Part shown: positions 1-6,128 of the stretch, piece by piece
Layout: each line of letters opens with the position of its first letter
How positions within the stretch are numbered: position 1 is the stretch's first letter
Source of the DNA: CAZFBR01 sp035353495 [NCBI: uncultured bacterium]
GTDB taxonomy: Bacteria > DAOPZR01
DNA: 8,380 nucleotides
Assembly (NCBI GenBank): GCA_964517215.1
Contig: CAZFBR010000158.1
Location: forward strand, 1-8,380
Direction: 5' to 3'
Translations under genes and position numbers: made by a program
The notes under the pieces: generated by a model
What the model was told of the DNA's origin: nothing
Database searches by the model: none
What the model saw: the letters and a program-made list of their open reading frames with translations, nothing else

Positions 1-405
1 GAAGAGGCCGATCCCGTAATAGAGCAGCAGCAGCATCCCCACGGTCAGCACCAGGCCGAGCGCGCTTTCTTTCCCTTTTTTCGCCGCGAATGCTCCGGGG
101 GTCTGGGTGGACAGTTTGAACCGGTGCTCAAGCAGATAGCCGGAGTAGATCGACAGCGGCAGGCTGATCAACCACATGGCGGCGTACATCACGGCAAAAA
201 AGACAGCCGCGGTCAGCCACCATGACCAGCCATGCGCTGCCAGCACATTGGCCAGCAGCCGGCCCGCGTCGGTCAGCGCCAGCACTCCCGGGACAAGCAG
301 CCCGAGCCCGGCCTCAGCCAGCATCAACCGGTGTTTGATCGCCGTATACTTTTTTGCTGATTCACGGTCGGCGGGCGCCGCGACGGTCGGGGCACTGTCG
401 GTCAT
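1..405 (-). CDS. M48/Ste24-like zinc metalloprotease, N-terminal membrane part (partial, runs off left edge)
   Basis: Only the first 135 codons are visible; the gene continues past position 1. Translation from ATG 403-405 shows a polar N-terminus (about 25 residues) and then hydrophobic segments near residues 28-45, 62-86 and 116-134. Between the second and third lies YSGYLLEHRFKLSTQTPG (residues 87-104), the hallmark of the N-terminal membrane domain of CAAX-prenyl-protease-like M48 peptidases, which ends in the E-H-R-F/Y-x-L-S-x-Q-T pattern. The catalytic HEXXH zinc site would lie outside the window and cannot be checked. In bacteria such proteins are inner-membrane metallopeptidases whose substrates are mostly unknown. 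A purine stretch AAGGGA lies 6 bases before the ATG. The gene starts 48 bp after the panD stop on the same strand, so co-transcription from the panD promoter is likely. Family assignment is good; activity is inferred. Confidence 0.82.
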   Translation of the reverse strand, partial: MTDSAPTVAAPADRESAKKYTAIKHRLMLAEAGLGLLVPGVLALTDAGRLLANVLAAHGWSWWLTAAVFFAVMYAAMWLISLPLSIYSGYLLEHRFKLSTQTPGAFAAKKGKESALGLVLTVGMLLLLYYGIGLF

Positions 406-453
406 GCCGTTCCCTTGCTCCTGCCCGCCGGCGGCATCCATCCCGCTGCAGGC

Positions 454-804
454 CTATGTGGTCAGATGCCGGACGAGCTGGTTCTGCTTGTCAACCAGAA
501 TGTTCTTCGGGGTTACCGGGCCGTCGGCCAGTTCAAAACCCATGATGATGATCTCTTCGCCGGCGCGGATCACATGCGCCGCCGCGCCGTTCATGCCGAT
601 GATCCCCGACCCGCGCTCGCCCCTGATGACGTAGGTCTCCAGCCGGGCGCCCGTGGCATTGCTCACCACCAGCACCTTCTCCCCGACCAGCAAGCCGGCC
701 AGTTCAATCAGCGCCTCGTCAATGGTGATACTGCCGATATAATTGACATCCGCCTGGGTTACCGTCGCCTTGTGAATCTTTGAACGCAGCATCCACCGCA
801 TCAT
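454..804 (-). CDS. panD: Aspartate 1-decarboxylase proenzyme
   Basis: The 116-residue product has the usual PanD length. It catalyses L-aspartate to beta-alanine plus CO2, supplying beta-alanine for pantothenate and coenzyme A in the cytosol. The enzyme self-cleaves between Gly24 and Ser25, Ser25 becoming the pyruvoyl group; here Y22-I23-G24-S25 sits at exactly that position when ATG 804 is used. The known catalytic and processing residues also fall at their standard numbers: Lys9, Arg54, Thr57, Tyr58 and Asn72 (in NGAAA). Two ATG codons are in tandem (802-804 and 799-801). AAGGAG at 809-814 is 4 bases from the first and 7 from the second, so initiation may favour the second; family numbering fits the first. 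A strong promoter lies just upstream and the M48 peptidase follows 48 bp downstream. No separate PanM-type maturation gene is seen here. Confidence 0.96.
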   Translation of the reverse strand: MMRWMLRSKIHKATVTQADVNYIGSITIDEALIELAGLLVGEKVLVVSNATGARLETYVIRGERGSGIIGMNGAAAHVIRAGEEIIIMGFELADGPVTPKNILVDKQNQLVRHLTT

Positions 805-833
805 CCCGCTCCTTATGCTGGTAATGAACCGGG

Positions 834-862
834 AGTATAGCTTTCTTCATCATCCGCGTCAA
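834..862 (-). promoter_or_regulatory. Sigma70-type promoter for panD
   Basis: Read on the minus strand, the -35 box TTGACG (857-862) and -10 box TATACT (834-839) are separated by exactly 17 bp. The predicted start is near 827, giving a leader of about 23 nt that contains the panD Shine-Dalgarno. The match to consensus is 5/6 in each box. It lies back to back with the rightward promoter, with 7 bp between the two -35 boxes. Confidence 0.8.
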
Positions 863-868
863 AGCGGA
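853..868. promoter_or_regulatory. Possible operator between divergent promoters
   Basis: TCCGC-N6-GCGGA (arms 853-857 and 864-868) is a short inverted repeat. It overlaps the panD -35 box and occupies the 7-bp space before the rightward -35 box. A protein bound here could control both directions. The repeat is short and could be chance in GC-rich DNA. Confidence 0.3.
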
Positions 869-869
869 C

Positions 870-898
870 TTGCTTTTTCCCGCGGAATGCGCTATACT
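870..898 (+). promoter_or_regulatory. Sigma70-type promoter for the acylphosphatase-rpsU-kinase cluster
   Basis: TTGCTT (870-875) and TATACT (893-898) are spaced by 17 bp, an excellent sigma70-type arrangement, with a start expected near 905 and a leader of about 64 nt before the acylphosphatase ATG. The -10 region with its flank (GCTATACT, 891-898) is a perfect 8-bp inverted copy of the panD -10 region (AGTATAGC, 834-841). Confidence 0.75.
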
Positions 899-968
899 AC
901 CAATGTTGTTGTATGCCGATGCGGGCAGCGGCATAGCCGTGGTGTCTTTCCGGCGGGAGTCGAGCGCA

Positions 969-1235
969 ATGATTCGTCGGCGTTATGTCATTCGCGGGCG
1001 GGTGCAGGGCGTCGGGTTCCGCTACTATGTGCTGCGCTGCGTGCACGGGTGGCCGGTTTGCGGACATGTCCGCAACCAGATGGACGGCAGCGTGCTGATT
1101 GAAGCCGAAGGCGATGCCGCCGCTGTTGACTCGTTCATGACCGAGGTCATGCGCGAGCCGCCCGGCCGGGTCGACAGTCGTGCGGTGACGGAAATCCCCG
1201 CGACGGGCGGCACCGGGTTCCGCATCAGGTATTAG
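969..1235 (+). CDS. acyP: Acylphosphatase
   Basis: The 88-residue product has the usual acylphosphatase length and hydrolyses the carboxyl-phosphate bond of acyl phosphates such as acetyl phosphate or carbamoyl phosphate in the cytosol. It carries the signature GRVQGVGFR (residues 10-18) forming the phosphate-binding loop with catalytic Arg18, and VRN (34-36) with catalytic Asn36, followed by DGSV and the C-terminal G-F-x-I-R-Y strand. I chose ATG 969 because the family starts about ten residues before the GRVQGV loop and GGGAG (955-959) lies 9 bases upstream; the frame is open further upstream but those codons overlap the -10 box and promoter leader. It is the first gene of a plus-strand cluster, with rpsU 31 bp downstream. 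A role tied to ribosomes is not implied by the family. Confidence 0.93.
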   Translation: MIRRRYVIRGRVQGVGFRYYVLRCVHGWPVCGHVRNQMDGSVLIEAEGDAAAVDSFMTEVMREPPGRVDSRAVTEIPATGGTGFRIRY

Positions 1236-1266
1236 CGATGTCGCACAGAGAAATGAGGTGAGGATC

Positions 1267-1449
1267 GTGGCCGATATCAAAGTGGCTGATTTCGGCACGC
1301 TGGAAAAGGCGCTCAAGCGGTTCAAGCAGGAAGCGGCAACGAACCTGCGCGAAGCACGCAAGCGCTCTCGCTATGAGAAACCGAGCGAGACGCGCCGTCG
1401 TGCGCTCAAGAAAGCCATCCAGCGCGCCCGGCGCAAAACGCATACCTAA
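1267..1449 (+). CDS. rpsU: 30S ribosomal protein S21
   Basis: This 60-residue, strongly basic protein matches bacterial S21: ADIKV near the N-terminus, EKALKRFKQEA (13-23), the diagnostic YEKPSETRRR (36-45) and a Lys/Arg-rich helical tail. S21 sits on the 30S platform next to the 3' end of 16S rRNA and helps mRNA binding during initiation. I prefer GTG 1267 over the in-frame GTG 1258 because GAGGTGA (1255-1261), a strong Shine-Dalgarno, then lies 5 bases upstream and the protein begins like other S21s; with GTG 1258 the Shine-Dalgarno would overlap the start codon. The stop TAA is followed immediately by ATG of a small ORF. S21 is often variable in length; 60 residues is slightly short of the roughly 70 in Escherichia coli. 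Confidence 0.93.
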   Translation: MADIKVADFGTLEKALKRFKQEAATNLREARKRSRYEKPSETRRRALKKAIQRARRKTHT

Positions 1450-1569
1450 ATGCGCCGGCAGCAGCAGCACCTGATCATTGACGGCACGCCCGTCGCGGTT
1501 ACCCTCGTGTACCCGCGGCGGGCGCTTCGTTTTGCCGGCAGCCAATTCCCCCCGGAGGTGTGGTCATGA
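1450..1569 (+). CDS. Small 39-codon ORF between rpsU and the kinase (hypothetical)
   Basis: ATG 1450-1452 follows the rpsU stop codon without a gap, and the TGA (1567-1569) overlaps the kinase ATG (1566-1568) as ATGA, so the ORF fills the interval exactly. The 39-residue product begins MRRQQQHLIIDGTPVAVTL and ends FPPEVWS. It has no membrane segment or motif I can assign. The I-D-G-x-P-V-x-V pattern followed by an Arg-rich stretch faintly recalls the N-terminal strands of YgjP/DUF45-type metallopeptidases, so a truncated remnant is possible; this is weak. No Shine-Dalgarno of its own is visible apart from the end of rpsU, so it would depend on re-initiation. Its last codons contain the kinase Shine-Dalgarno. 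It may be a coupling leader peptide, a decayed gene, or simply a chance frame. Confidence 0.35.
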   Translation: MRRQQQHLIIDGTPVAVTLVYPRRALRFAGSQFPPEVWS

Positions 1570-2543
1570 CCCAGAAAGTGCTCGGTATCGGCAATGCGCT
1601 GGTGGATGTGCTGGTGCAGGTTGACGACAGTTTCCTCACGCGGCATAACCTGCCCAAGGGCTCAATGAATCTCGTCGATTTCGCCCGCGCCAGCGCGCTG
1701 CTGCAGGGCGTCACCGACTATCGCACCAGCGCCGGCGGGGCCACCGCCAATACGGTTACCGGCCTCGGCCAGCTCGGCGTTTCCTGTGCCTTTATCGGCA
1801 AGGTGGGGCATGACGAACTGGGTGCGGCGTTCGCCACGGACCTGCAGGCCAACCATGTCACCCCGAAGCTGCAGCACGGCACACAGCCGACCGGTCGCGC
1901 CACCGGATTCATCACCCCGGATTCCGAGCGCACCTTCGCCACCTACCTCGGCGCCGCGCTGGAATTGTCTCCGGCCGATCTCAATGCCCACCTCTTCTCC
2001 GGCTGGGATATCGTCCACGTCGAGGGCTATCTGGTGCAGAACCACTCCCTCGTCCGGCGCGCCGTCGAATTGGCCCGCGCCGCCGGCTGCCGCGTCGCCA
2101 TCGATCTGGCCAGTTACAATGTGGTCGAGGAAAACCTTTCCTTCCTCAAGGACCTGGTCAGCAACGGCATTGATATCGTCTTTGCCAATGAAGAGGAAGC
2201 CAAGGCGTTCACCGGGCAGGAAGGCGAGGCCGCGCTCGAAATCATCGCCGGCCATTGCGATATCGCGGTGGTCAAACTGGGCAAGAAGGGCGCGCTTGCC
2301 CGCCGCGGCGAGGATATCGCGCGCACCGGGATCATTCCCGCCAAGGCCATCGACACCACGGGTGCCGGCGACCTCTTCGCCGCCGGCTTCCTCTACGGTT
2401 TCGTCCAGGGCGCGCATCTCGAACAGTGCTGCCGCCTCGGGGCGCTGACCTCGGGCAAGGTGGTGGAAGTCCTTGGCGCCAAGATGCCGCCCGCCACCTG
2501 GGACCTCATCCGCCGCGAAGCCGCAACCATTCTGGCAGGATAG
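1566..2543 (+). CDS. PfkB/ribokinase-family carbohydrate kinase, adenosine-kinase-like
   Basis: The 325-residue product is a typical PfkB-family kinase that transfers the ATP gamma-phosphate to a sugar or nucleoside hydroxyl in the cytosol. Visible landmarks in order: GIGNALVDV (8-16) at the N-terminal strand, the substrate-loop SAGGATANT (55-63, PfkB signature 1 region), the lid pattern after FIGKVGHDELG (77-86), NEEEA (208-212) for Mg/phosphate contacts, and signature 2 DTTGAGD (263-269), with the anion-hole glycines and catalytic Asp269. The overall pattern (GNALVDVL, LPKGSM, GGATANT, GRATGFITPD) is closest to the bacterial adenosine-kinase-like subgroup, but substrate cannot be fixed by eye; fructokinase or ribokinase activity is possible. 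ATG 1566 is chosen because GGAGGTG (1554-1560) is 5 bases upstream. A GTG at 1560 lies inside that Shine-Dalgarno and is rejected. The following ORF starts 15 bp downstream. Confidence 0.92.
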   Translation: MTQKVLGIGNALVDVLVQVDDSFLTRHNLPKGSMNLVDFARASALLQGVTDYRTSAGGATANTVTGLGQLGVSCAFIGKVGHDELGAAFATDLQANHVTPKLQHGTQPTGRATGFITPDSERTFATYLGAALELSPADLNAHLFSGWDIVHVEGYLVQNHSLVRRAVELARAAGCRVAIDLASYNVVEENLSFLKDLVSNGIDIVFANEEEAKAFTGQEGEAALEIIAGHCDIAVVKLGKKGALARRGEDIARTGIIPAKAIDTTGAGDLFAAGFLYGFVQGAHLEQCCRLGALTSGKVVEVLGAKMPPATWDLIRREAATILAG

Positions 2544-2558
2544 TCCACGCGCGGCGCC

Positions 2559-2966
2559 ATGCCCGGCCGAATCTGCTGCCGCCCCGACGGTCGCGGCGTC
2601 CACATCGTGTGGACCGGCACGGTCAGTGTCCGGGAAATCGCTGCGCTCAAACAGCAGATCTATGCCGCCGATAATTTCACCGGCTTGCGCTACCAGTTGT
2701 GGGATTTTTCCGCCGCCGTCAAGGGAAGCACTAGCCGGCTGCAGCCCGCTGATATGACCAGCTTCGCCATGCTCGACCGCTATCCCTCCGCGCGCAATCC
2801 CGATATGGTGGTTATCCTGGTGGGCGACCCGTCCTACTTCTGCGGTTTGGAATATCTCTATCAGACCTACAGCAAAGTGTGGACCAGCAGCTGGCGCTGC
2901 GAACTCTTTACCACCACAGCATCAGCCGAGGTCTGGCTGGCAACGGCCATGCCCCGGTCGGAGTAG
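2559..2966 (+). CDS. Small STAS/SpoIIAA-like protein of unknown function
   Basis: I do not recognise a named family for this 135-residue soluble protein. It shows an alternating pattern: a strand HIVWTGTVSV (15-24), a helix REIAALKQQIY (25-35), YQLWDFSAA (45-53), a helical stretch, the hydrophobic strand MVVILVGD (83-90), a helix FCGLEYLYQTYSKVW (94-108), and a last strand CELFTTTASAEVWL (114-127). This order, with an LWDF strand in the middle and the 'strand, x-S/T-x-x-E-A/V-x-W-L' ending, resembles small STAS- or SpoIIAA-like proteins seen as orphan genes or beside signalling genes. No catalytic motif or membrane segment is evident. It starts 15 bp after the kinase stop with no clear Shine-Dalgarno, suggesting translational coupling to the kinase. 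It is the last gene of the plus-strand cluster. Confidence 0.7.
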   Translation: MPGRICCRPDGRGVHIVWTGTVSVREIAALKQQIYAADNFTGLRYQLWDFSAAVKGSTSRLQPADMTSFAMLDRYPSARNPDMVVILVGDPSYFCGLEYLYQTYSKVWTSSWRCELFTTTASAEVWLATAMPRSE

Positions 2967-2999
2967 TACCCCGCCCGCTGTCGCCGGTCCGCATTTCCG

Positions 3000-3030
3000 G
3001 GGCGCATGGCCACTGCGCCTGTCTGGTTTG
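3000..3030 (+). terminator. Possible terminator of the plus-strand cluster
   Basis: GGCGCA (3001-3006) and TGCGCC (3014-3019) form a 6-bp stem with a 7-base loop, 34 bp after the last plus-strand stop. It is followed by a T-containing but interrupted tract (TGTCTGGTTTGTT). Position between convergent genes fits termination; the poor T run lowers confidence. Confidence 0.35.
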
Positions 3031-3101
3031 TTCCATTGTCGGATGACTGCATCACCGCAACCGCGCCGCCGATCCGCAATCAGCGCCGACCTCACGCGTA
3101 T

Positions 3102-3121
3102 CGGGCAGCAGCCAGTGCCCG
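3102..3121 (-). terminator. Hairpin directly after the nucleotidyltransferase stop
   Basis: CGGGCA (3102-3107) pairs with TGCCCG (3116-3121) around an 8-base loop. On the minus strand it begins 3 bases after the nucleotidyltransferase TAA at 3125-3127. There is no T run behind it, so it may protect the 3' end or act as a weak terminator only. Confidence 0.3.
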
Positions 3122-3124
3122 CAG

Positions 3125-4528
3125 TTACCGGGTGTCGGTTTCAGCCCAGCGCCTGAGCGCGGCCAGCGCCGCCGGCCGGTCGGCGATGTCGCCGTCAAGC
3201 TGGGCGTCGCGCACGCGCTGCAGGAGCACGCCCACCCGCGGCCCGCTGATCCCCAGCGCCAGCACATCGTCGCCGGACACCAGTTTCGGCAGCTGCAGTT
3301 CCTCACGCCGGGCAAACCATTGTGCGCCCAGCGCCTGCAGATCGGCCAGTAGCCGGTCGGGATCGGTATCGTTGCGCGGGCCGCGCGTCGCCAGCCGGTC
3401 CGCCACCGCCGCCGACCAACCCGCCGGCGCCCAATCGCCCGCAAGATCGGCGTAACGCCGGCGCACCCGGTCGCTCGCCTCCGCATGGAAGGCCAGCCCC
3501 GCGCGCATGTGGTGGCGGGTCAGCATGACCACCGCCCGCTGCACCTCCGTCGGCAGTCCCCGCGCGGGAAGCTGCTCGTCCAGCAGCGCCGCCCCGCGCA
3601 CTTCATGGTCGTAGAAATGCCGCCGCCCGTCGCTGTCAGCGGTTACGGTCGCCGGCTTGCCCGCGTCGTGCAGCAGCAGCTGCAGCGCCACCACCCCCTG
3701 CCGCGCCCACTGCCCCAGCGGTTCGGCGAAATACGCCTGCCAGGCCGGGTCGCGCGTCAGGACCGGCAGCACCTCTTCCGTCCAGCAGCGCGCCGCCTCC
3801 AGCGCATGGTCGAGCACGTCGAGATGATGGAAGTCGTTCTGCGCGCAGCCGCGCGCGGGCGTCAGGACCGGGAACAGGATATCGAGCGCGCCGGTCAGGG
3901 CGAGCAGCCGCCACGCCGTCGCCGCGTTGCGGTCGTTGGCCAGCAAACGCAGCTCGTCTGCCACGCGTTCCTGCGCCACCGCCGCCAGCCGGGGCAGTGC
4001 CGCTCGCAGCAGTTCGTCCGTCTTCGGGGTGATCACCAGCCCGAGCTGCGCCGCGAACCGCACCGCGCGCAGCACGCGCAGCGGATCGTCGCCGAATGCA
4101 GTGGCACTGACCGCCCGCAGCAGATTGCGCCGCAAATCGCCGAACCCGCCGACGCGATCGTCCCACGCCCCCGTCGCCCCGCAGACCATGAGCGCATTGA
4201 CCGTGAAATCGGACTGGTGAATCTCCGCATCGAGATCGGCATAGCCCTTGAGATCAAGCGTCGCGCCGCCGGGCCAGACCACCCGGTAAATGTCGCGCGC
4301 GGCGTCGAGCGGGATCAACGTCGCGCCCGCCGCCGCGCTGCGCGCGGCCGCCGCAACCGGCGAGGGGAGCAGCAGGTCATAATCCTTGGCCGGACGATGC
4401 AGCAGGAAGTCGCGCAGCGCGCCGCCGAACAGATACGCGCCGGGGAGCGCCAGCAGCGGCTGCAGTCGCACCCGCCATTCGTCGGGAAGGGTGAACGCCG
4501 GGGGGGGCGCCTGCCAGAGCGGGCTCAT
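3125..4528 (-). CDS. cca: CCA-adding-type tRNA nucleotidyltransferase with HD domain
   Basis: The 467-residue product belongs to class II nucleotidyltransferases (CCA-adding enzymes and bacterial poly(A) polymerases), which add or repair the 3' CCA of tRNA in the cytosol. N-terminal head: YLFGGALRD (32-40, phosphate-binding GG and RD), then D49-Y50-D51, the metal-binding DxD; QSDFTVNAL (105-113) at the ribose-binding motif; and DDPLRVLRAVRFAAQLG (147-163). A neck helix with ERVADEL (187-193) follows. The C-terminal half has HD-phosphohydrolase signatures: HHLD (234-237), HDAGK (287-291), DHE (307-309) and RHH (338-340). The usual RRD motif is changed to QSD. I chose ATG 4528; the frame continues to a TTG at 4588 whose Shine-Dalgarno-like GGCGGAG abuts it directly, which is implausible. 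A, C-, or CCA-adding specificity and poly(A) polymerase activity cannot be separated by eye. Confidence 0.88.
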   Translation of the reverse strand: MSPLWQAPPPAFTLPDEWRVRLQPLLALPGAYLFGGALRDFLLHRPAKDYDLLLPSPVAAAARSAAAGATLIPLDAARDIYRVVWPGGATLDLKGYADLDAEIHQSDFTVNALMVCGATGAWDDRVGGFGDLRRNLLRAVSATAFGDDPLRVLRAVRFAAQLGLVITPKTDELLRAALPRLAAVAQERVADELRLLANDRNAATAWRLLALTGALDILFPVLTPARGCAQNDFHHLDVLDHALEAARCWTEEVLPVLTRDPAWQAYFAEPLGQWARQGVVALQLLLHDAGKPATVTADSDGRRHFYDHEVRGAALLDEQLPARGLPTEVQRAVVMLTRHHMRAGLAFHAEASDRVRRRYADLAGDWAPAGWSAAVADRLATRGPRNDTDPDRLLADLQALGAQWFARREELQLPKLVSGDDVLALGISGPRVGVLLQRVRDAQLDGDIADRPAALAALRRWAETDTR

Positions 4529-4805
4529 CGGGTGCGGCCTGCTCCCGCGCCGCCCGCCGCCGCCGGACACCGGCGCCGTGCCGGGCAACTCCGCCCAACC
4601 GACGATCCCGCATGCGCGTCAGTGCGGCGCGGGCGCGCCGGCCCGGCCGGCTGCCGCACGTCCCGGCCCGCACCCGCATCGCTGGTGCGGACTTCGGCAA
4701 CGCACCGGCAGCGTTCCCGCCGGCGGTCTCCCGCAGGTGCGGGTTCGTTCCGCCGGCACTCGCGGTTATGCACCAGCCGTTTCGCCGGCGCCGGCATGGC
4801 CATGG
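4529..4805. other. 277-bp GC-rich intergenic gap with nested stem-loops
   Basis: No convincing gene is seen between the methyltransferase stop and the nucleotidyltransferase start. One minus-strand frame is open across almost all of it (ATG 4803 to TGA 4525, overlapping the next ATG), but its Arg/Ala/Gly/Pro-rich translation looks like untranslated GC-rich DNA. The gap contains two strong inverted-repeat structures: a two-stage stem-loop at 4719-4757 and a 7-bp stem GTGCGGC/GCCGCAC at 4622-4659 with an internally self-complementary GCCGGC-rich loop. No clear promoter for the nucleotidyltransferase is found here. Confidence 0.45.
4719..4757 (-). repeat. Two-stage stem-loop after the methyltransferase gene
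   Basis: Outer arms GCCGGCGG (4719-4726) and CCGCCGGC (4750-4757) are perfect 8-bp complements. Inside lies CCCGC-AGGT-GCGGG (4730-4743), a 5-bp stem with a 4-base loop, leaving a 3/6-base internal loop. It sits 48 bp past the methyltransferase stop. No T run follows on the minus strand, so it may be a processing or stability element, a terminator remnant, or part of a structured leader of the next gene. Confidence 0.4.
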
Positions 4806-6122
4806 TCAGGTGAACAGGGCGCGCATCCGGTCAAGCACGCTGCCTTTGCTGTCACTGCTGCCGGCCAATACCGGGGGCGGGTCCGGCTGCCAGTCGCTCC
4901 CCGCCCGGCGCGTGACCAGCGTTTCGCGTTCCGTCGCCGGCTGCAGGCCGAGCAGCGCCCACGAACCGCGCGACGGAGCGGCGGGATACTCACCGCCGAA
5001 CAGCATCGCCGTCGTCCACGCCGAACCGCCCCGCAGCGCTATCGTCGCCATGCGGCCGACCGTCGCCACCGGCACGCGCAGCCGCACCCGTTCCCCCGGA
5101 ATCAGCGCCACCTCGCCCTGCGCCAGCGCGGTCTGCCAGAAAAGTGTGTAGGGATGAGTCAGCCGGCGCGGGCCGGCGAATAGTTCCAGCTCCACCGCCG
5201 GGGCGCCGGTCGCCACCTGCAGCGTCGCCTCGCCCGGCGCCGACCAGCGCAGCGGACGGTCGCCCAGCCGCCCGCGATCCGCCCAGCCGCCGGCGAATAC
5301 CGTCGTCGGCAGTTCGCCCTGCCAGGCCGTTGCCGCCGGCCGCATGATGTAGAGCTGCCACGGGCGGGTGTCGAGCGCCGGGTCGTCGTAGATGCGCGCC
5401 TCCGCCTCACCGTCGCGCGCCAGCCCCTGCGCCCGGAACCGCTCCGTCCACCAGCGATAGGTGCCGTGCGTCAGGTGGCCGCAGCGCGGCTCGCCCGTCG
5501 CTTCATCGATATCCAGCCGGGTGAAGGCGCGGTTTGCCACCGCGTCGCACCACCAGTCGCTGTTCTCGGGATCGGTATGGAAATGCAGGCCGTAATGCCC
5601 GAATTCGTCGGGGCCGTAGGTCGGCACGCTCACCAGCAGCGGCCCGCGCGTCACCCGCCGCAGTTCCGCCACCGCCGCCGGGACCAGCTCTTCCGGGAGA
5701 TGCTCCAGCACCTCCATGCAGATCACCAGGTCGAATGCCGCGTCGGGATAGGGCAGGGTCAGCACGCTCGCCGCTGTCAGGCAGCCGCGCACTTCGGGCG
5801 CGCCGTGCGCGAGGCAGTACCCCGACAGGTCGCACCCCACCGCCGCATAGCCGTCGCGGCGCAGGTTGCGCGTCAGGTAGCCGAAGGCACAGCCCGCCTC
5901 GAGGATGCGCCCGCCGTCGGGAAGCAGGTGCCGCCTGACGAGCTGCGCCAGCGTCTCCTGCGGCGCCCCGTCGAGATAATCACGCCCGCCCCAGGCGCGC
6001 GCCTTCTCGCCCGTCCAGTAGTCCCTGCCGTAGAACTGGCGGTTACCGGTGATGATGCGCCAGTGGCGCATCCCCGCGCTTTCCGCCGGCCCCGATTCCG
6101 GGCCGGTTGTCATATTCGTCAT
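4806..6122 (-). CDS. SAM-dependent methyltransferase with C-terminal beta-rich domain
   Basis: The 438-residue product (from ATG 6122) begins with a class I SAM methyltransferase domain: ILEAGCAFG (73-81) is motif I, the acidic Asp98 in VGCDLS ends strand 2, LPYPDAAFDLVICMEVLEHLP (123-143 region) covers motifs post-I/II as in UbiE/Methyltransf_11 enzymes, and LLVSVPTYGPDEFGHYG (162-178) follows. Residues about 271-398 form a second, strand-rich domain (GW...RWSAPGEATL...LELFAGPRRLTHPYTLFW...V.LIPGERVRLRVPV...SRGSWALLGLQP) resembling beta-sandwich domains attached to glycosyl- and methyltransferases of surface polysaccharide pathways. The substrate is unknown; a cell-surface glycan is an inference. 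The frame extends to a TTG at 6158, but that codon is the -35 box. The predicted transcript start coincides with ATG 6122, so the mRNA is probably leaderless; ATG 6113 and ATG 6071 are alternatives without good Shine-Dalgarno sites. Confidence 0.82.
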   Translation of the reverse strand: MTNMTTGPESGPAESAGMRHWRIITGNRQFYGRDYWTGEKARAWGGRDYLDGAPQETLAQLVRRHLLPDGGRILEAGCAFGYLTRNLRRDGYAAVGCDLSGYCLAHGAPEVRGCLTAASVLTLPYPDAAFDLVICMEVLEHLPEELVPAAVAELRRVTRGPLLVSVPTYGPDEFGHYGLHFHTDPENSDWWCDAVANRAFTRLDIDEATGEPRCGHLTHGTYRWWTERFRAQGLARDGEAEARIYDDPALDTRPWQLYIMRPAATAWQGELPTTVFAGGWADRGRLGDRPLRWSAPGEATLQVATGAPAVELELFAGPRRLTHPYTLFWQTALAQGEVALIPGERVRLRVPVATVGRMATIALRGGSAWTTAMLFGGEYPAAPSRGSWALLGLQPATERETLVTRRAGSDWQPDPPPVLAGSSDSKGSVLDRMRALFT

Positions 6123-6128
6123 AGTTGC

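Noticed and set aside
870-968. Upstream extension of the acylphosphatase frame to 870
   Set aside because: The extra codons overlap the promoter -35 and -10 boxes, and the family N-terminus plus Shine-Dalgarno fit ATG 969.
1662-2603. Long minus-strand open frame (313 codons) opposite the kinase
   Set aside because: It lies wholly antisense to a clear PfkB kinase; its Gly/Ala/Asp-rich translation shows no family motif and arises from the high GC at third positions.
4525-4803. 92-codon minus-strand frame filling the methyltransferase-nucleotidyltransferase gap with an ATGA overlap
   Set aside because: Translation is dominated by Arg, Ala, Gly and Pro, with no Shine-Dalgarno; any frame in DNA this GC-rich is likely to be open. 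Kept only as a note in the gap entry.
3485-4813. Long plus-strand open frame (442 codons) opposite the nucleotidyltransferase and gap
   Set aside because: Arg/Gln/Pro/Ala-rich translation without domains, antisense to a well-supported enzyme gene.
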